NCBI GenBank assembly: GCA_017398425.1 | Contig: JAFQFZ010000013.1 | Location: forward strand, 1-48,466 | DNA length: 48,466 bases | DNA from: Clostridia bacterium | GTDB lineage: Bacteria; Bacillota; Clostridia; Oscillospirales; Acutalibacteraceae | Direction: 5' to 3' | Shown here: positions 32,320-40,360 of the stretch, in pieces | Position numbering within the stretch: the stretch's first letter is position 1 | Layout: each line of letters begins with the position of its first letter | Notes under the pieces: model-generated | Database searches by the model: none | What the model was told of the DNA's origin: nothing | The model's input: only the letters and a program-made list of their open reading frames with translations | Position numbers and translations under genes: made by a program

Positions 32320-33272
32320 TGACGGCGCTTGGACTGGACACCAGTAACTACACGACATCAACGGCGCTATGTTCTTTGCGCGAGGGGGATGTCGTCCAAA
32401 AAAAGCAATTGTTGCCGGTTGCGGAAGGGCAGATGGGACTGCGCCAAAGTGATGCACTGTTTCACCATGTTCGACAGCTTCCCGATTTGCTCGAAGCGCT
32501 TCGCGCAGAGCAGGCGGCTCCCATCGCTTGTGTGGGGGCGTCCGATCGACCGCAACAGACCGAAGGGTCGTATATGCCTTGCTTCCTCGCGGGAACGGGC
32601 GCAGGACGGGAAATCGCCGCATCGCTCGGTGTCCCGTTTTATCGTTTCACTCATCAGCAGGGACACGTCGCGGCGGCGCTGTATGGTGCGGAATGCCTTT
32701 CGTGGATGGAGCATCCGTTCTTGGCGTTCCATGTGTCGGGAGGCACGACCGATGCACTTCTCGTGGAGCCGGACGAGGAATCGTTGTTGCGTTGCCGTGT
32801 GGTGGCGCGTTCGCTCGACCTGAAAGCGGGTCAGCTGATCGATCGCGTCGGCGGCATGCTCGGCTTGGCGTTTCCTGCGGGTCCCGCCCTCGAAGCGCTC
32901 GCGTTGACGGATGACACGCCGTTTAAGATCCGTCCGACTATGAAGGACGGTTGTTGTCATTTGTCGGGCGTGCAAAACCAATGTGAAACCATGCTCAAAA
33001 ACGGTGCGTCGGCGGCGCAGGTTGCGCGCTTTTGCCTGCTGAGCGTGGAGGCGGCGGTCGTTTCCATGACCGAGCATCTGTTCGCTACGTTCGGCACGTT
33101 GCCGCTGGTGTATGCAGGCGGCGTGATGTCCAACACATTGCTTCGTGCGTCACTCAGCGCACGGTTCGGCGGACGGTTTGCACCGCCGATGTTTTCTGCG
33201 GATAACGCCGCCGGTATCGCTGTGTTGACGGCGATACGGTACGACGGCAGTTTCCTTGAACGGAGAGGATGA
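32316..33272 (+). CDS. TsaD/Kae1-family paralogue of unknown function
   Basis: A 318-residue protein of the ASKHA-fold TsaD/Kae1 family (formerly O-sialoglycoprotein endopeptidase, M22). True TsaD makes the t6A base of tRNA. Here the two metal histidines (H113, H117 in T-H-Q-Q-G-H) and the C-terminal S-A-D-N-A-A metal/nucleotide motif are kept. The N-terminal G-L-D-T-S-N-Y and the G-G-T-T-D sugar-kinase-like loop are also present. The T-x-G-P-G-L segment of TsaD is replaced by an A-S-D-R-P-Q-Q-T-E-G stretch. A paralogue in this place between nusB and xseA is common in Clostridia and is often misnamed. The start may be GTG 32316 or ATG 32319. The reaction is unknown. Confidence 0.82.
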   Translation: MMTALGLDTSNYTTSTALCSLREGDVVQKKQLLPVAEGQMGLRQSDALFHHVRQLPDLLEALRAEQAAPIACVGASDRPQQTEGSYMPCFLAGTGAGREIAASLGVPFYRFTHQQGHVAAALYGAECLSWMEHPFLAFHVSGGTTDALLVEPDEESLLRCRVVARSLDLKAGQLIDRVGGMLGLAFPAGPALEALALTDDTPFKIRPTMKDGCCHLSGVQNQCETMLKNGASAAQVARFCLLSVEAAVVSMTEHLFATFGTLPLVYAGGVMSNTLLRASLSARFGGRFAPPMFSADNAAGIAVLTAIRYDGSFLERRG

Positions 33273-33278
33273 TCGACC

Positions 33279-34469
33279 TTGAAGGTCATTACGGTTTCTC
33301 AACTCAATCGCTACATCAAGACGCTTCTTGAGGGCGACCGCAATGTGGCGGCTGTCCATATCGGCGGTGAGATCAGCAATTTTACCAATCACTACAAATC
33401 GGGACATTTGTACATGTCCCTCAAAGACGAAAATGCGTTGGTGCGCGCCGTGATGTTTCGCGGTGCGGCGTCCAAGCTGACCTTTACTCCGGAAAACGGC
33501 ATGAAGGTCATTGTGAAGGCGCGAGTGTCGTTGTATGAAAAGGACGGCTCGTACCAACTGTATATCGATTCCATGCAACCCGACGGTGTCGGTGCGTTGC
33601 AGGTCGCGTTTGAACAACTGAAAACCAAACTGGCGGCGGAGGGTTTGTTTGATGAATCGCACAAGCGTCCGCTCCCACGTTGTCCCCGCACGGTCGGCGT
33701 TATCACATCGCCCACAGGCGCGGCGGTGCGCGATATTCTCAACGTGCTCGGTCGTCGATTCCCGATGGCAAAGGTGCTGTTTGCTCCCGTATTGGTACAG
33801 GGCGACGGCGCACCGCCTCAGATCGTGGATGCCATCCGACGTATGGGCTCCATCGAAGAGGTGGACGTGTTGATCGTCGGACGCGGCGGCGGTTCCTTGG
33901 AGGAACTGTGGGCGTTTAATGACGAACGTGTGGCGCGCGCCGTGTATGCCTCTACGGTGCCGGTGATTTCGGCGGTCGGACACGAAACGGATTTCACGAT
34001 TTGTGATTTCGCGGCGGATCTTCGCGCGCCGACTCCTTCGGCGGCGGCAGAACTGGCGGTGCCGGATGCGGCGGCACTTTGGCGAACGCTTGAGTCGTTG
34101 TCCGAACGAGCGGAGCAAAGTGTGTTACGTCGGCTCGACCGTGAACAGCATCGTTTGAAGTATTTGCAGGACAAGCGTTGCTTGCGTTCGCCGCTCTTTT
34201 ATGTGGAAGAACGCCAGATGCGGCTGGATCTGTTGACACAGTCGCTTTTGAAAGCGGCAGGGACACACATCCAACGGGCATCGGTGCGCTTGGCATCCGA
34301 TGCGGCAAAACTCGATGCGCTCAGCCCGCTCAAGGTACTCGGGCGCGGCTACGCCATTCCGTATAAAACCGATAAAACCGTGTTGACCTCGGTGCACGAC
34401 GTGACACCGGGTGACCACTTGGAAATACAACTGCGAGACGGTGCGTTCACCTGCACCGTCGATGCGTGA
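33279..34469 (+). CDS. xseA: Exodeoxyribonuclease VII large subunit
   Basis: A 396-residue XseA, the catalytic subunit of exonuclease VII, which degrades single-stranded DNA from both ends. The N-terminal OB-fold (about 1-100) has V-x-x-L-N-R-Y-I-K and G-E-I-S-N-F. The catalytic domain carries P-R-T-V-G-V-I-T-S-P-T-G-A-A-V-R-D and the D-V-L-I-V-G-R-G-G-G-S metal motif, then G-H-E-T-D-F-T-I. The TTG start at 33279 is preceded by GGAGAGG. xseB follows 16 bases on. Confidence 0.95.
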   Translation: MKVITVSQLNRYIKTLLEGDRNVAAVHIGGEISNFTNHYKSGHLYMSLKDENALVRAVMFRGAASKLTFTPENGMKVIVKARVSLYEKDGSYQLYIDSMQPDGVGALQVAFEQLKTKLAAEGLFDESHKRPLPRCPRTVGVITSPTGAAVRDILNVLGRRFPMAKVLFAPVLVQGDGAPPQIVDAIRRMGSIEEVDVLIVGRGGGSLEELWAFNDERVARAVYASTVPVISAVGHETDFTICDFAADLRAPTPSAAAELAVPDAAALWRTLESLSERAEQSVLRRLDREQHRLKYLQDKRCLRSPLFYVEERQMRLDLLTQSLLKAAGTHIQRASVRLASDAAKLDALSPLKVLGRGYAIPYKTDKTVLTSVHDVTPGDHLEIQLRDGAFTCTVDA

Positions 34470-34485
34470 GAAGGAGGACGATTGT

Positions 34486-34749
34486 ATGTCCGAACAGTTG
34501 ACGTTTGAACAAGCTATGGCGCGTCTCGAACAGATCGTGGCAACGCTCGAGAGCGGACGGTGCACACTCGATGATTCGTTGCGCTTGTTTGAAGAAGGTG
34601 CGAAATTGACGACGTTTTGTCAAACCGCGCTGAAAACCGCCGAGCAGAAAATCGTGAAATTGACAGCGGCGGAACAAGGAGAAGCGAGCGAACTCTCCGT
34701 CCCCGAAGATACGCAACAATCGATGGGCGAAGTGCTCAGCGATTTTTAA
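34486..34749 (+). CDS. xseB: Exodeoxyribonuclease VII small subunit
   Basis: An 87-residue helical protein that coils around the XseA helical region. F-E-Q-A-M-A-R-L-E-Q-I-V and L-x-L-F-E-E-G are family motifs. The C-terminal tail is slightly long. ATG 34486 has AAGGAGG upstream. Confidence 0.93.
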   Translation: MSEQLTFEQAMARLEQIVATLESGRCTLDDSLRLFEEGAKLTTFCQTALKTAEQKIVKLTAAEQGEASELSVPEDTQQSMGEVLSDF

Positions 34750-34765
34750 AAGGAGCATCAACGTT

Positions 34766-35659
34766 ATGGGAATGCTGACACCAACCTTACAACACTACGT
34801 TGCCGGTATTGAACAAGAGATCACCGCCGCGATGCCCTCGACGGATACGCTGCAAAAGACCGTATCCGAAGCGATGGCGTATGCGTGTGAGGCGGGCGGA
34901 AAGCGTCTGCGTCCGCTTTTGGTGCTGGCGTTTGCCGAGCTGTGCGGCGGCACGGCGCAAACGGCGATGCCGTATGCGTGTGCGATCGAAATGATCCATT
35001 GCTATTCGTTGGTACACGACGATCTGCCCTGTATGGACAACAGTCTGCTTCGCCGCGGCAAATCGTCGGTGTTTGCCAAATACGGCGAGGACATGGCGTT
35101 GCTTGCCGGCGACGGTTTGCTCACGCGTGCCTTTGAATGGGGACTCAAACCGTCCCACGTTGCTGCGGCCGGTGCCGACCGCGCGGTAGAGGCGATGGCG
35201 ATCCTTGCGGATGCGGCGGGCATCAACGGCATGGTCGGAGGACAAACCATCGATCTGGAAAGCGAAGGAAAATCCATCGATATGGACACGCTTTGTGCGT
35301 TACAGGCAGGCAAGACGGGTGCGTTGCTGACGGCGGCGTGTGAGATGGGCGCCGTGCTCGGCGGTGCGGATGCGACCGCTCGTGAAGCGGCGCGTCGCTA
35401 CGGTATGGAGCTCGGTCTGTGCTTCCAGATCATTGATGATATTTTGGATGTGACCTCCACTGCGGAAACGCTCGGTAAGCCGGTGGGGGCGGACGAAGAA
35501 AATCTAAAGGTCACGTATGTTTCGCTTCTGGGCTTAGAGGAAGCCAAACGACTTGCGCGGTATCATACCGACGAAGCGCTTGCGGCGCTGTCGATATTCG
35601 ATGAAAAGGCAAGCGACCTGACGCAGATGACCAAAGCGTTACTGGAACGTTCGATGTGA
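34766..35659 (+). CDS. ispA: Polyprenyl diphosphate synthase (farnesyl type)
   Basis: A 297-residue prenyltransferase that joins isopentenyl and allyl diphosphates to give farnesyl (possibly geranylgeranyl) diphosphate. First aspartate-rich motif D-D-L-P-C-M-D. Second motif D-D-I-L-D, followed by K-P-V-G. G-G-K-R-L-R-P near the N-terminus binds diphosphate. After the first motif the usual N-D-D-L-R-R-G reads N-S-L-L-R-R-G, so two extra acidic residues are replaced, while the metal-binding D-D-x4-D is complete. The gene is placed before dxs, as usual for the isoprenoid cluster of Clostridia. Confidence 0.93.
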   Translation: MGMLTPTLQHYVAGIEQEITAAMPSTDTLQKTVSEAMAYACEAGGKRLRPLLVLAFAELCGGTAQTAMPYACAIEMIHCYSLVHDDLPCMDNSLLRRGKSSVFAKYGEDMALLAGDGLLTRAFEWGLKPSHVAAAGADRAVEAMAILADAAGINGMVGGQTIDLESEGKSIDMDTLCALQAGKTGALLTAACEMGAVLGGADATAREAARRYGMELGLCFQIIDDILDVTSTAETLGKPVGADEENLKVTYVSLLGLEEAKRLARYHTDEALAALSIFDEKASDLTQMTKALLERSM

Positions 35660-35676
35660 TCGTAGGAGGAAGTGCA

Positions 35677-36144
35677 ATGGAAATTTTACTGGATTTGCTT
35701 CAAAATCGTGTGTTTATAGCCGGTATTTTGGGATGGTTTATTGCGCAAAGCGCCAAGGTGGTCATCGATTCGATCAAATCGAAGACCTTTGCCAAAAACC
35801 GTTTTAACGGCTCGGGCGGTATGCCCAGCTCGCATTCGTGCATGGTGACTTCTATGACCATCGCGACAGCAATGCAAGCGGAAGGCGGACTGGGATCGGT
35901 CGAATTTGCCATTGCGCTGGTGTTCACCTTTGTTACGTTGCACGATGCTATGGGCGTGCGTTGGCAAGCGGGTCTTCATGCGCGCCTGCTCAACAAGTAC
36001 ATGCGCGATCTGCAGGATAATGCGGAAAACGATGCCGAGGAAGAGATCGGTGATTTGAAAGAGTTTTTGGGACACCGCCCGATCGAAGTATTGGTCGGCG
36101 TGTTGCTCGGCATTTTGATTGCCATTACGGTGTGCTTGGTGTAA
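35677..36144 (+). CDS. DUF212 membrane protein (divergent PAP2-like, YuiD type)
   Basis: A 155-residue membrane protein of the DUF212 / divergent PAP2 family with about four hydrophobic segments. The motif G-S-G-G-M-P-S-S-H-S resembles the P-S-G-H part of the PAP2 phosphatase site, and H-D-A-M-G-V-R is the second conserved block. Clostridial members lie between ispA and dxs. A role in releasing phosphate from a prenyl diphosphate is plausible from the position but unproven. ATG 35677 has AGGAGG upstream. The protein ends with a C-terminal hydrophobic helix. Confidence 0.88.
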   Translation: MEILLDLLQNRVFIAGILGWFIAQSAKVVIDSIKSKTFAKNRFNGSGGMPSSHSCMVTSMTIATAMQAEGGLGSVEFAIALVFTFVTLHDAMGVRWQAGLHARLLNKYMRDLQDNAENDAEEEIGDLKEFLGHRPIEVLVGVLLGILIAITVCLV

Positions 36145-36187
36145 CCGTTCGCGCATCGATTAACGTATAACGTGAAGGATGTTGTCT

Positions 36188-38212
36188 ATGTCTCAACAGA
36201 ACGGCGGACTGCTGGAAACGATCCACGCCCCGTCCGATGTGAAAAACTTGACAGAAGAACAGTTGGTGACACTGGCGGACGAGGTGCGTGCGACGCTGGT
36301 GCAAACCGTGTCGAAAAACGGAGGACATCTGTCTTCCAATCTCGGTACGGTGGAGTTGACCATCGCCATGCATCGCGTGTTCGATCTGGAGAAAGATCAG
36401 ATCGTGTTTGATGTCGGTCATCAATGCTACACACATAAACTGCTCAGCGGTCGTGCGGTGCGGTTTGACACTTTGCGTCAAAAAGACGGCATTTCCGGTT
36501 TTCCGTCTCCGAAAGAAAGTGCCTACGATGTGTTCATCGCCGGTCACAGCAGTACCGCCGTATCCGCGGCGAACGGTCTTGCCAAGGCAAAATCCCTGCT
36601 CGGTGAGGAGGGGTATGTGATCGCGGTGGTCGGTGACGGTGCCATGACGGGCGGTCTATTCTACGAAGGACTCAGCAACGCGGGACGCAGTCACGATCGT
36701 TTGATCATCATCATGAATGACAACCGTATGTCCATCAACGACAACGTCGGGTTCGTAGCGCGCCATCTTTCGCGGATGCGCTCCGGCCCCGGCTATGTGC
36801 GCATGAAGCGGAATTTCGGCGGCGGCCTGCGCAAGATCCCGCTCATCGGTAAGGGCGTGTTCCGCTTTTTGGTCAGTGTGAAGGATGGTCTTAAAAGCCG
36901 CCTCTACCGTCGAAGCACCATGTTTGAGGACATGGGATACTACTATCTCGGACCGGTCGACGGTCATAACATCGAGGATTTGTCGCGCGCGTTGGAAGCG
37001 GCAAAAGACGTGAACGTGCCGGTGTTGTTGCACGTGGATACGCTCAAGGGAAAGGGCGTGGAATACGCCGAAAAGAATCCCGATATTTATCACGGCATCG
37101 GGCGCTTTGATCCTCAAACGGGCAAACCGAATCCGTCCTCGCCGAGCTTTTCCAAGGTGTTTGGAGATGAGGCAATGCACTTGATCAAGGAAGACGATCG
37201 CCTTTGTTTCATCACGGCGGCTATGACCGACGGAACGGGACTGTCCGAGGTGGCGCACGAATTCCCCAAGCGTTGCTTTGATGTCGGTATTGCCGAAAGC
37301 CACGCGGTCACGTTTGCGTCAGGCTTGGCGCAAAACGGCATGGTTCCCGTGTTTGCGGTGTATTCGACTTTCTTGCAGAGAAGCTTTGACCAATTGCTCA
37401 ACGACACATCGATCATCAACAGTCATGTGGTGCTGGCAATCGACCGCGCGGGCATTGTGCCCGATGACGGTGAGACGCATCAGGGTGTGTTTGACGTTCC
37501 GATGTTGAATATGATCCCGCGTGCAACGGTTTATGCCCCGTGTTGCTTTGACGAGTTGAAGGTGCATATGCGCCAAGCCATCTACGACGTTGACGGCATC
37601 GCGGCGGTGCGCTATCCCAAGGGTAATGAGTGGTTGGTTCCCGTGAATTATAAACCGGACTATCAACCGTTTACGTGGTATCGTTCGCGCCGTTCGGAGG
37701 TGTTGCTTGTCACCTATGGACGAATGTTCGGTGCGGTGATGAGTGCTGCCAACGAACTGGCCAAGAGCGGCACCTTCGTGTCGGTGTTGAAACTCAACCG
37801 CATCAAACCGATCGACCCTGCCTGTGTGCGCGTGGCGTTGACGTATTTTCGTGTCATTTTCTTTGAAGAGGGAAGTCGCCACGGCGGCGTCGGTGAGATG
37901 TTCGGCTCGTTGCTTGCCCAAAACAATTTTGCGCGTACCTATGAGATCCGCGCGATCGATCGCTTTGTTCCCGCGTGTACGGTGGAAGAAGGGCTGCGTT
38001 TGGTCGGGTTGGACGTGGACGGCATCATTGCCACGGTAAACGAAACCCTTTCCGATGAGGCGGTCAACGAGTTTGATCCGTTGCAACGTATGCCTGAGAT
38101 CGAATTCAATCAGGAGCAAGAGACGCAAACCGCCTCGAACGAGGAAGAAGAACCGACCAATGAAGCGGAGGTTGAAGACGTCGCACCCGAGGAGGACAAA
38201 ACGGATGAGTGA
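36188..38212 (+). CDS. dxs: 1-deoxy-D-xylulose-5-phosphate synthase
   Basis: A 674-residue thiamine-diphosphate enzyme, first step of the methylerythritol phosphate route to isoprenoids. The thiamine motif is G-D-G-A-M-T-G-G-L-x-Y-E-G, ending near N-D-N-R-M-S-I. Others are D-V-G-H-Q-C-Y-T-H-K, G-P-V-D-G-H-N-I and D-R-A-G-I-V-P-D-D-G-E-T-H-Q-G-V. Normal length is about 620. The extra residues are an acidic C-terminal tail of roughly 33 residues (about 640-674), with E-E-E-E and E-D-V-A-P-E-E-D-K. The tail-coding DNA also holds the ribosome site of tlyA. ATG 36188 is preferred because GAAGG lies about 10 bases before it. Confidence 0.95.
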   Translation: MSQQNGGLLETIHAPSDVKNLTEEQLVTLADEVRATLVQTVSKNGGHLSSNLGTVELTIAMHRVFDLEKDQIVFDVGHQCYTHKLLSGRAVRFDTLRQKDGISGFPSPKESAYDVFIAGHSSTAVSAANGLAKAKSLLGEEGYVIAVVGDGAMTGGLFYEGLSNAGRSHDRLIIIMNDNRMSINDNVGFVARHLSRMRSGPGYVRMKRNFGGGLRKIPLIGKGVFRFLVSVKDGLKSRLYRRSTMFEDMGYYYLGPVDGHNIEDLSRALEAAKDVNVPVLLHVDTLKGKGVEYAEKNPDIYHGIGRFDPQTGKPNPSSPSFSKVFGDEAMHLIKEDDRLCFITAAMTDGTGLSEVAHEFPKRCFDVGIAESHAVTFASGLAQNGMVPVFAVYSTFLQRSFDQLLNDTSIINSHVVLAIDRAGIVPDDGETHQGVFDVPMLNMIPRATVYAPCCFDELKVHMRQAIYDVDGIAAVRYPKGNEWLVPVNYKPDYQPFTWYRSRRSEVLLVTYGRMFGAVMSAANELAKSGTFVSVLKLNRIKPIDPACVRVALTYFRVIFFEEGSRHGGVGEMFGSLLAQNNFARTYEIRAIDRFVPACTVEEGLRLVGLDVDGIIATVNETLSDEAVNEFDPLQRMPEIEFNQEQETQTASNEEEEPTNEAEVEDVAPEEDKTDE

Positions 38213-39029
38213 GTCCATGCGTCTGGATGCGGCGGTCGTGGCACGCGGACTGGCGGGCGGTCGCGATAAAGCAAAACAACTCATCGCGCAAGGTGCGGTG
38301 AGTGTCAACGGCATCGTTGTTAAAAAAGCGTCTTATGCGGTCGTCGGATCGGACGATGTAGCGTGTGCGGTGCGCGCGCGCTTTGTCGGTCGCGGCGGCG
38401 AAAAACTGCAAAAGGTGTTTGAAGAGACCGCCCTTTCGGCGCAGGGAGCTTTTTGTGTCGATATCGGTTCATCGACCGGTGGATTCACCGATTGCATGTT
38501 GCAACACGGTGCCGCTCACGTGGTCGCCGTCGATGTCGGTCGGGATCAACTGGCGGCATCGCTTCGTGCGGATGCGCGCGTGACCTCGCTCGAGGAAACC
38601 GACGTGCGACATCATGAGGCGATCCTGCAGAGGATCGGCGGTCAAAAAGCGGATCTTTGTACGATCGACGTGTCGTTCATTTCGGTCACGCAGATCTGGG
38701 ACAGTGTACAAGCGCTTTTGAAACCGAACGGACAGGTGGTTTGCTTGATCAAACCGCAGTTTGAAGCGGGGCGCGCGGCGTTGTCCAAGCGTGGCGTTGT
38801 GCGCCGTTCACAGGATCACATCCGCGTGCTTCAAACGCTCCTGCGCTTTTGGCAGGAAGCGGGATTCGGGTGCTCCTATTTGTCGTGGTCGCCGATCTGC
38901 GGCGGAGACGGCAACGTGGAATATGTGGCGTTGTTGTCGGCGGCATCGTCGACTTGCCCTCCGTCTCCGGAAACGGTCGTGCGCGGTGCGTTTGATATAT
39001 TGAAGCCTAAAAAGGAGGCGGATGCATGA
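38205..39029 (+). CDS. tlyA: TlyA-family rRNA methyltransferase (S4 + FtsJ fold)
   Basis: A 274-residue protein with an N-terminal S4 RNA-binding domain (R-L-D-A-A-V-V-A-R, then G-A-V-S-V-N-G) and a FtsJ-like SAM methyltransferase domain. The domain carries D-I-G-S-S-T-G-G-F-T-D and the T-I-D-V-S-F-I-S block. TlyA methylates 2'-O positions of 16S/23S rRNA in actinobacteria, and clostridial members are often annotated as hemolysin. ATG 38205 has GAGGAGG upstream and overlaps the dxs stop by eight bases. Its own stop overlaps the nadK start. Confidence 0.93.
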   Translation: MSESMRLDAAVVARGLAGGRDKAKQLIAQGAVSVNGIVVKKASYAVVGSDDVACAVRARFVGRGGEKLQKVFEETALSAQGAFCVDIGSSTGGFTDCMLQHGAAHVVAVDVGRDQLAASLRADARVTSLEETDVRHHEAILQRIGGQKADLCTIDVSFISVTQIWDSVQALLKPNGQVVCLIKPQFEAGRAALSKRGVVRRSQDHIRVLQTLLRFWQEAGFGCSYLSWSPICGGDGNVEYVALLSAASSTCPPSPETVVRGAFDILKPKKEADA

Positions 39030-39850
39030 AAATCGCATATGTGGTGAATCGCGCCGCCGGACGGGCGGATGAAGCGGCACCGATCTTGGAACAACGGCTC
39101 CGTGCGATCGGTGCTGAGGTATTGCCTATGGCATGGGAAGACGGACCGTTGAATGAGGCGGAGTCGTCGATCCTGTCGCAATGCGATGTGGCGGTGGTGC
39201 TTGGCGGCGACGGCTCGATGATGCACGTTGCAAAAAACGCGGCGGCCTTCGGCGTACCGGTGCTTGGCGTGAACGGCGGCACCGTCGGCTTTATGGCCGG
39301 GGTGGAGCTTGACCAATTGGATCGTCTGGAACGCCTGATGACCGGTAACTACACCACCGAAGCGCGTATGATGCTGGACGTGACGCTGTATCGCCCTGAG
39401 GAGACCTTGCATTTTACTGCGTTGAACGAAGCGGTCGTCTCGCACGGCAATCTATCACGCTTGGTACAGTTGGATGTGTTGTGCGGCGAACACACCGTCA
39501 GCACCTATCGCGCAGACGGCGTGATCGTGGCAACTCCCACCGGCTCGACGGCGTATTCCCTGTCGGCGGGAGGCCCTATCGTGGATCCGTCGCTCAACTG
39601 TATGCTGTTGACGCCGATTTGCCCGCACGCCATGCACACACGACCGTATCTGTTCTCGGATCGCACTTCGCTGACGATCGTGGCACGGTCCGAAGCGTAT
39701 TTGACGGTGGATGCCGAGCAGGCAGTCGTGCTGAGCGAGAGGGATCGTGTGGTCATTTCGCGCCATCAAATCGATGCACAGGTGATCTCCTTGAAAGACG
39801 AGGACGCATTTTATGATATTTTGACTCAGAAATTGATTGATCGACGCTAA
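39026..39850 (+). CDS. nadK: NAD kinase
   Basis: A 274-residue ATP-dependent NAD kinase, the source of NADP. Catalytic motif L-G-G-D-G-S-M-M-H and second motif V-N-G-G-T-V-G-F-M. The adenine loop N-E-A-V-V and T-P-T-G-S-T-A-Y-S-L-S-A-G-G-P-I-V are intact. Start is coupled to tlyA (ATGA). AGGAGG lies upstream. Confidence 0.96.
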   Translation: MKIAYVVNRAAGRADEAAPILEQRLRAIGAEVLPMAWEDGPLNEAESSILSQCDVAVVLGGDGSMMHVAKNAAAFGVPVLGVNGGTVGFMAGVELDQLDRLERLMTGNYTTEARMMLDVTLYRPEETLHFTALNEAVVSHGNLSRLVQLDVLCGEHTVSTYRADGVIVATPTGSTAYSLSAGGPIVDPSLNCMLLTPICPHAMHTRPYLFSDRTSLTIVARSEAYLTVDAEQAVVLSERDRVVISRHQIDAQVISLKDEDAFYDILTQKLIDRR

Positions 39851-39862
39851 AAGAGGGATGGT

Positions 39863-40321
39863 ATGAAAGCAAAACGCCAAGCAGCTATTTTGGATATTAT
39901 TCGCAATCAACATATCGATACACAGGAAGAATTGACCAACGCGCTCAGCGCGGTCGGGTTTGCGGTTACGCAAGCTACGGTATCTCGTGATATCAAGGAA
40001 CTGCGTCTGATCAAAACACTCAGCGCGGATGGACGCTATCATTATGCCGCCGCCGCGCCGATCCATACGGAAAGCTCCTCTGCCAAATTGCACACACTGT
40101 TTCGTGATGCGGTGCACAGTGTGGATTATGCTTGTAACATTGTGGTGGTCAAGTGCATGGCCGGCACCGCCGGTGCGGTGTGCACCGCAGCGGATTCCAT
40201 GAATTTGCCGTCGATCGTCGGCTCGCTGGCCGGGGATGATACCATCATGTTTGTGGTGCGTTCCGAGGCGGAAGCCGCGCGTCTGGTGCATACGTTCCGT
40301 GACTTGTCCGCTCATCAGTGA
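39863..40321 (+). CDS. argR: Arginine repressor ArgR/AhrC
   Basis: A 152-residue hexameric regulator of arginine metabolism. The N-terminal winged helix has I-D-T-Q-E-E-L and the S-R-D-I-K-E-L-R-L recognition part. The C-terminal arginine-binding and trimer domain has G-T-A-G-A-V-C-T-A-A-D with G-S-L-A-G-D-D-T. Position between nadK and recN is typical of Clostridia. I did not see an obvious ARG box in the short upstream gap. Confidence 0.94.
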   Translation: MKAKRQAAILDIIRNQHIDTQEELTNALSAVGFAVTQATVSRDIKELRLIKTLSADGRYHYAAAAPIHTESSSAKLHTLFRDAVHSVDYACNIVVVKCMAGTAGAVCTAADSMNLPSIVGSLAGDDTIMFVVRSEAEAARLVHTFRDLSAHQ

Positions 40322-40360
40322 CGGGAACGTTCCCAATCGAAACGGAAAGGAGGAGCGCGG

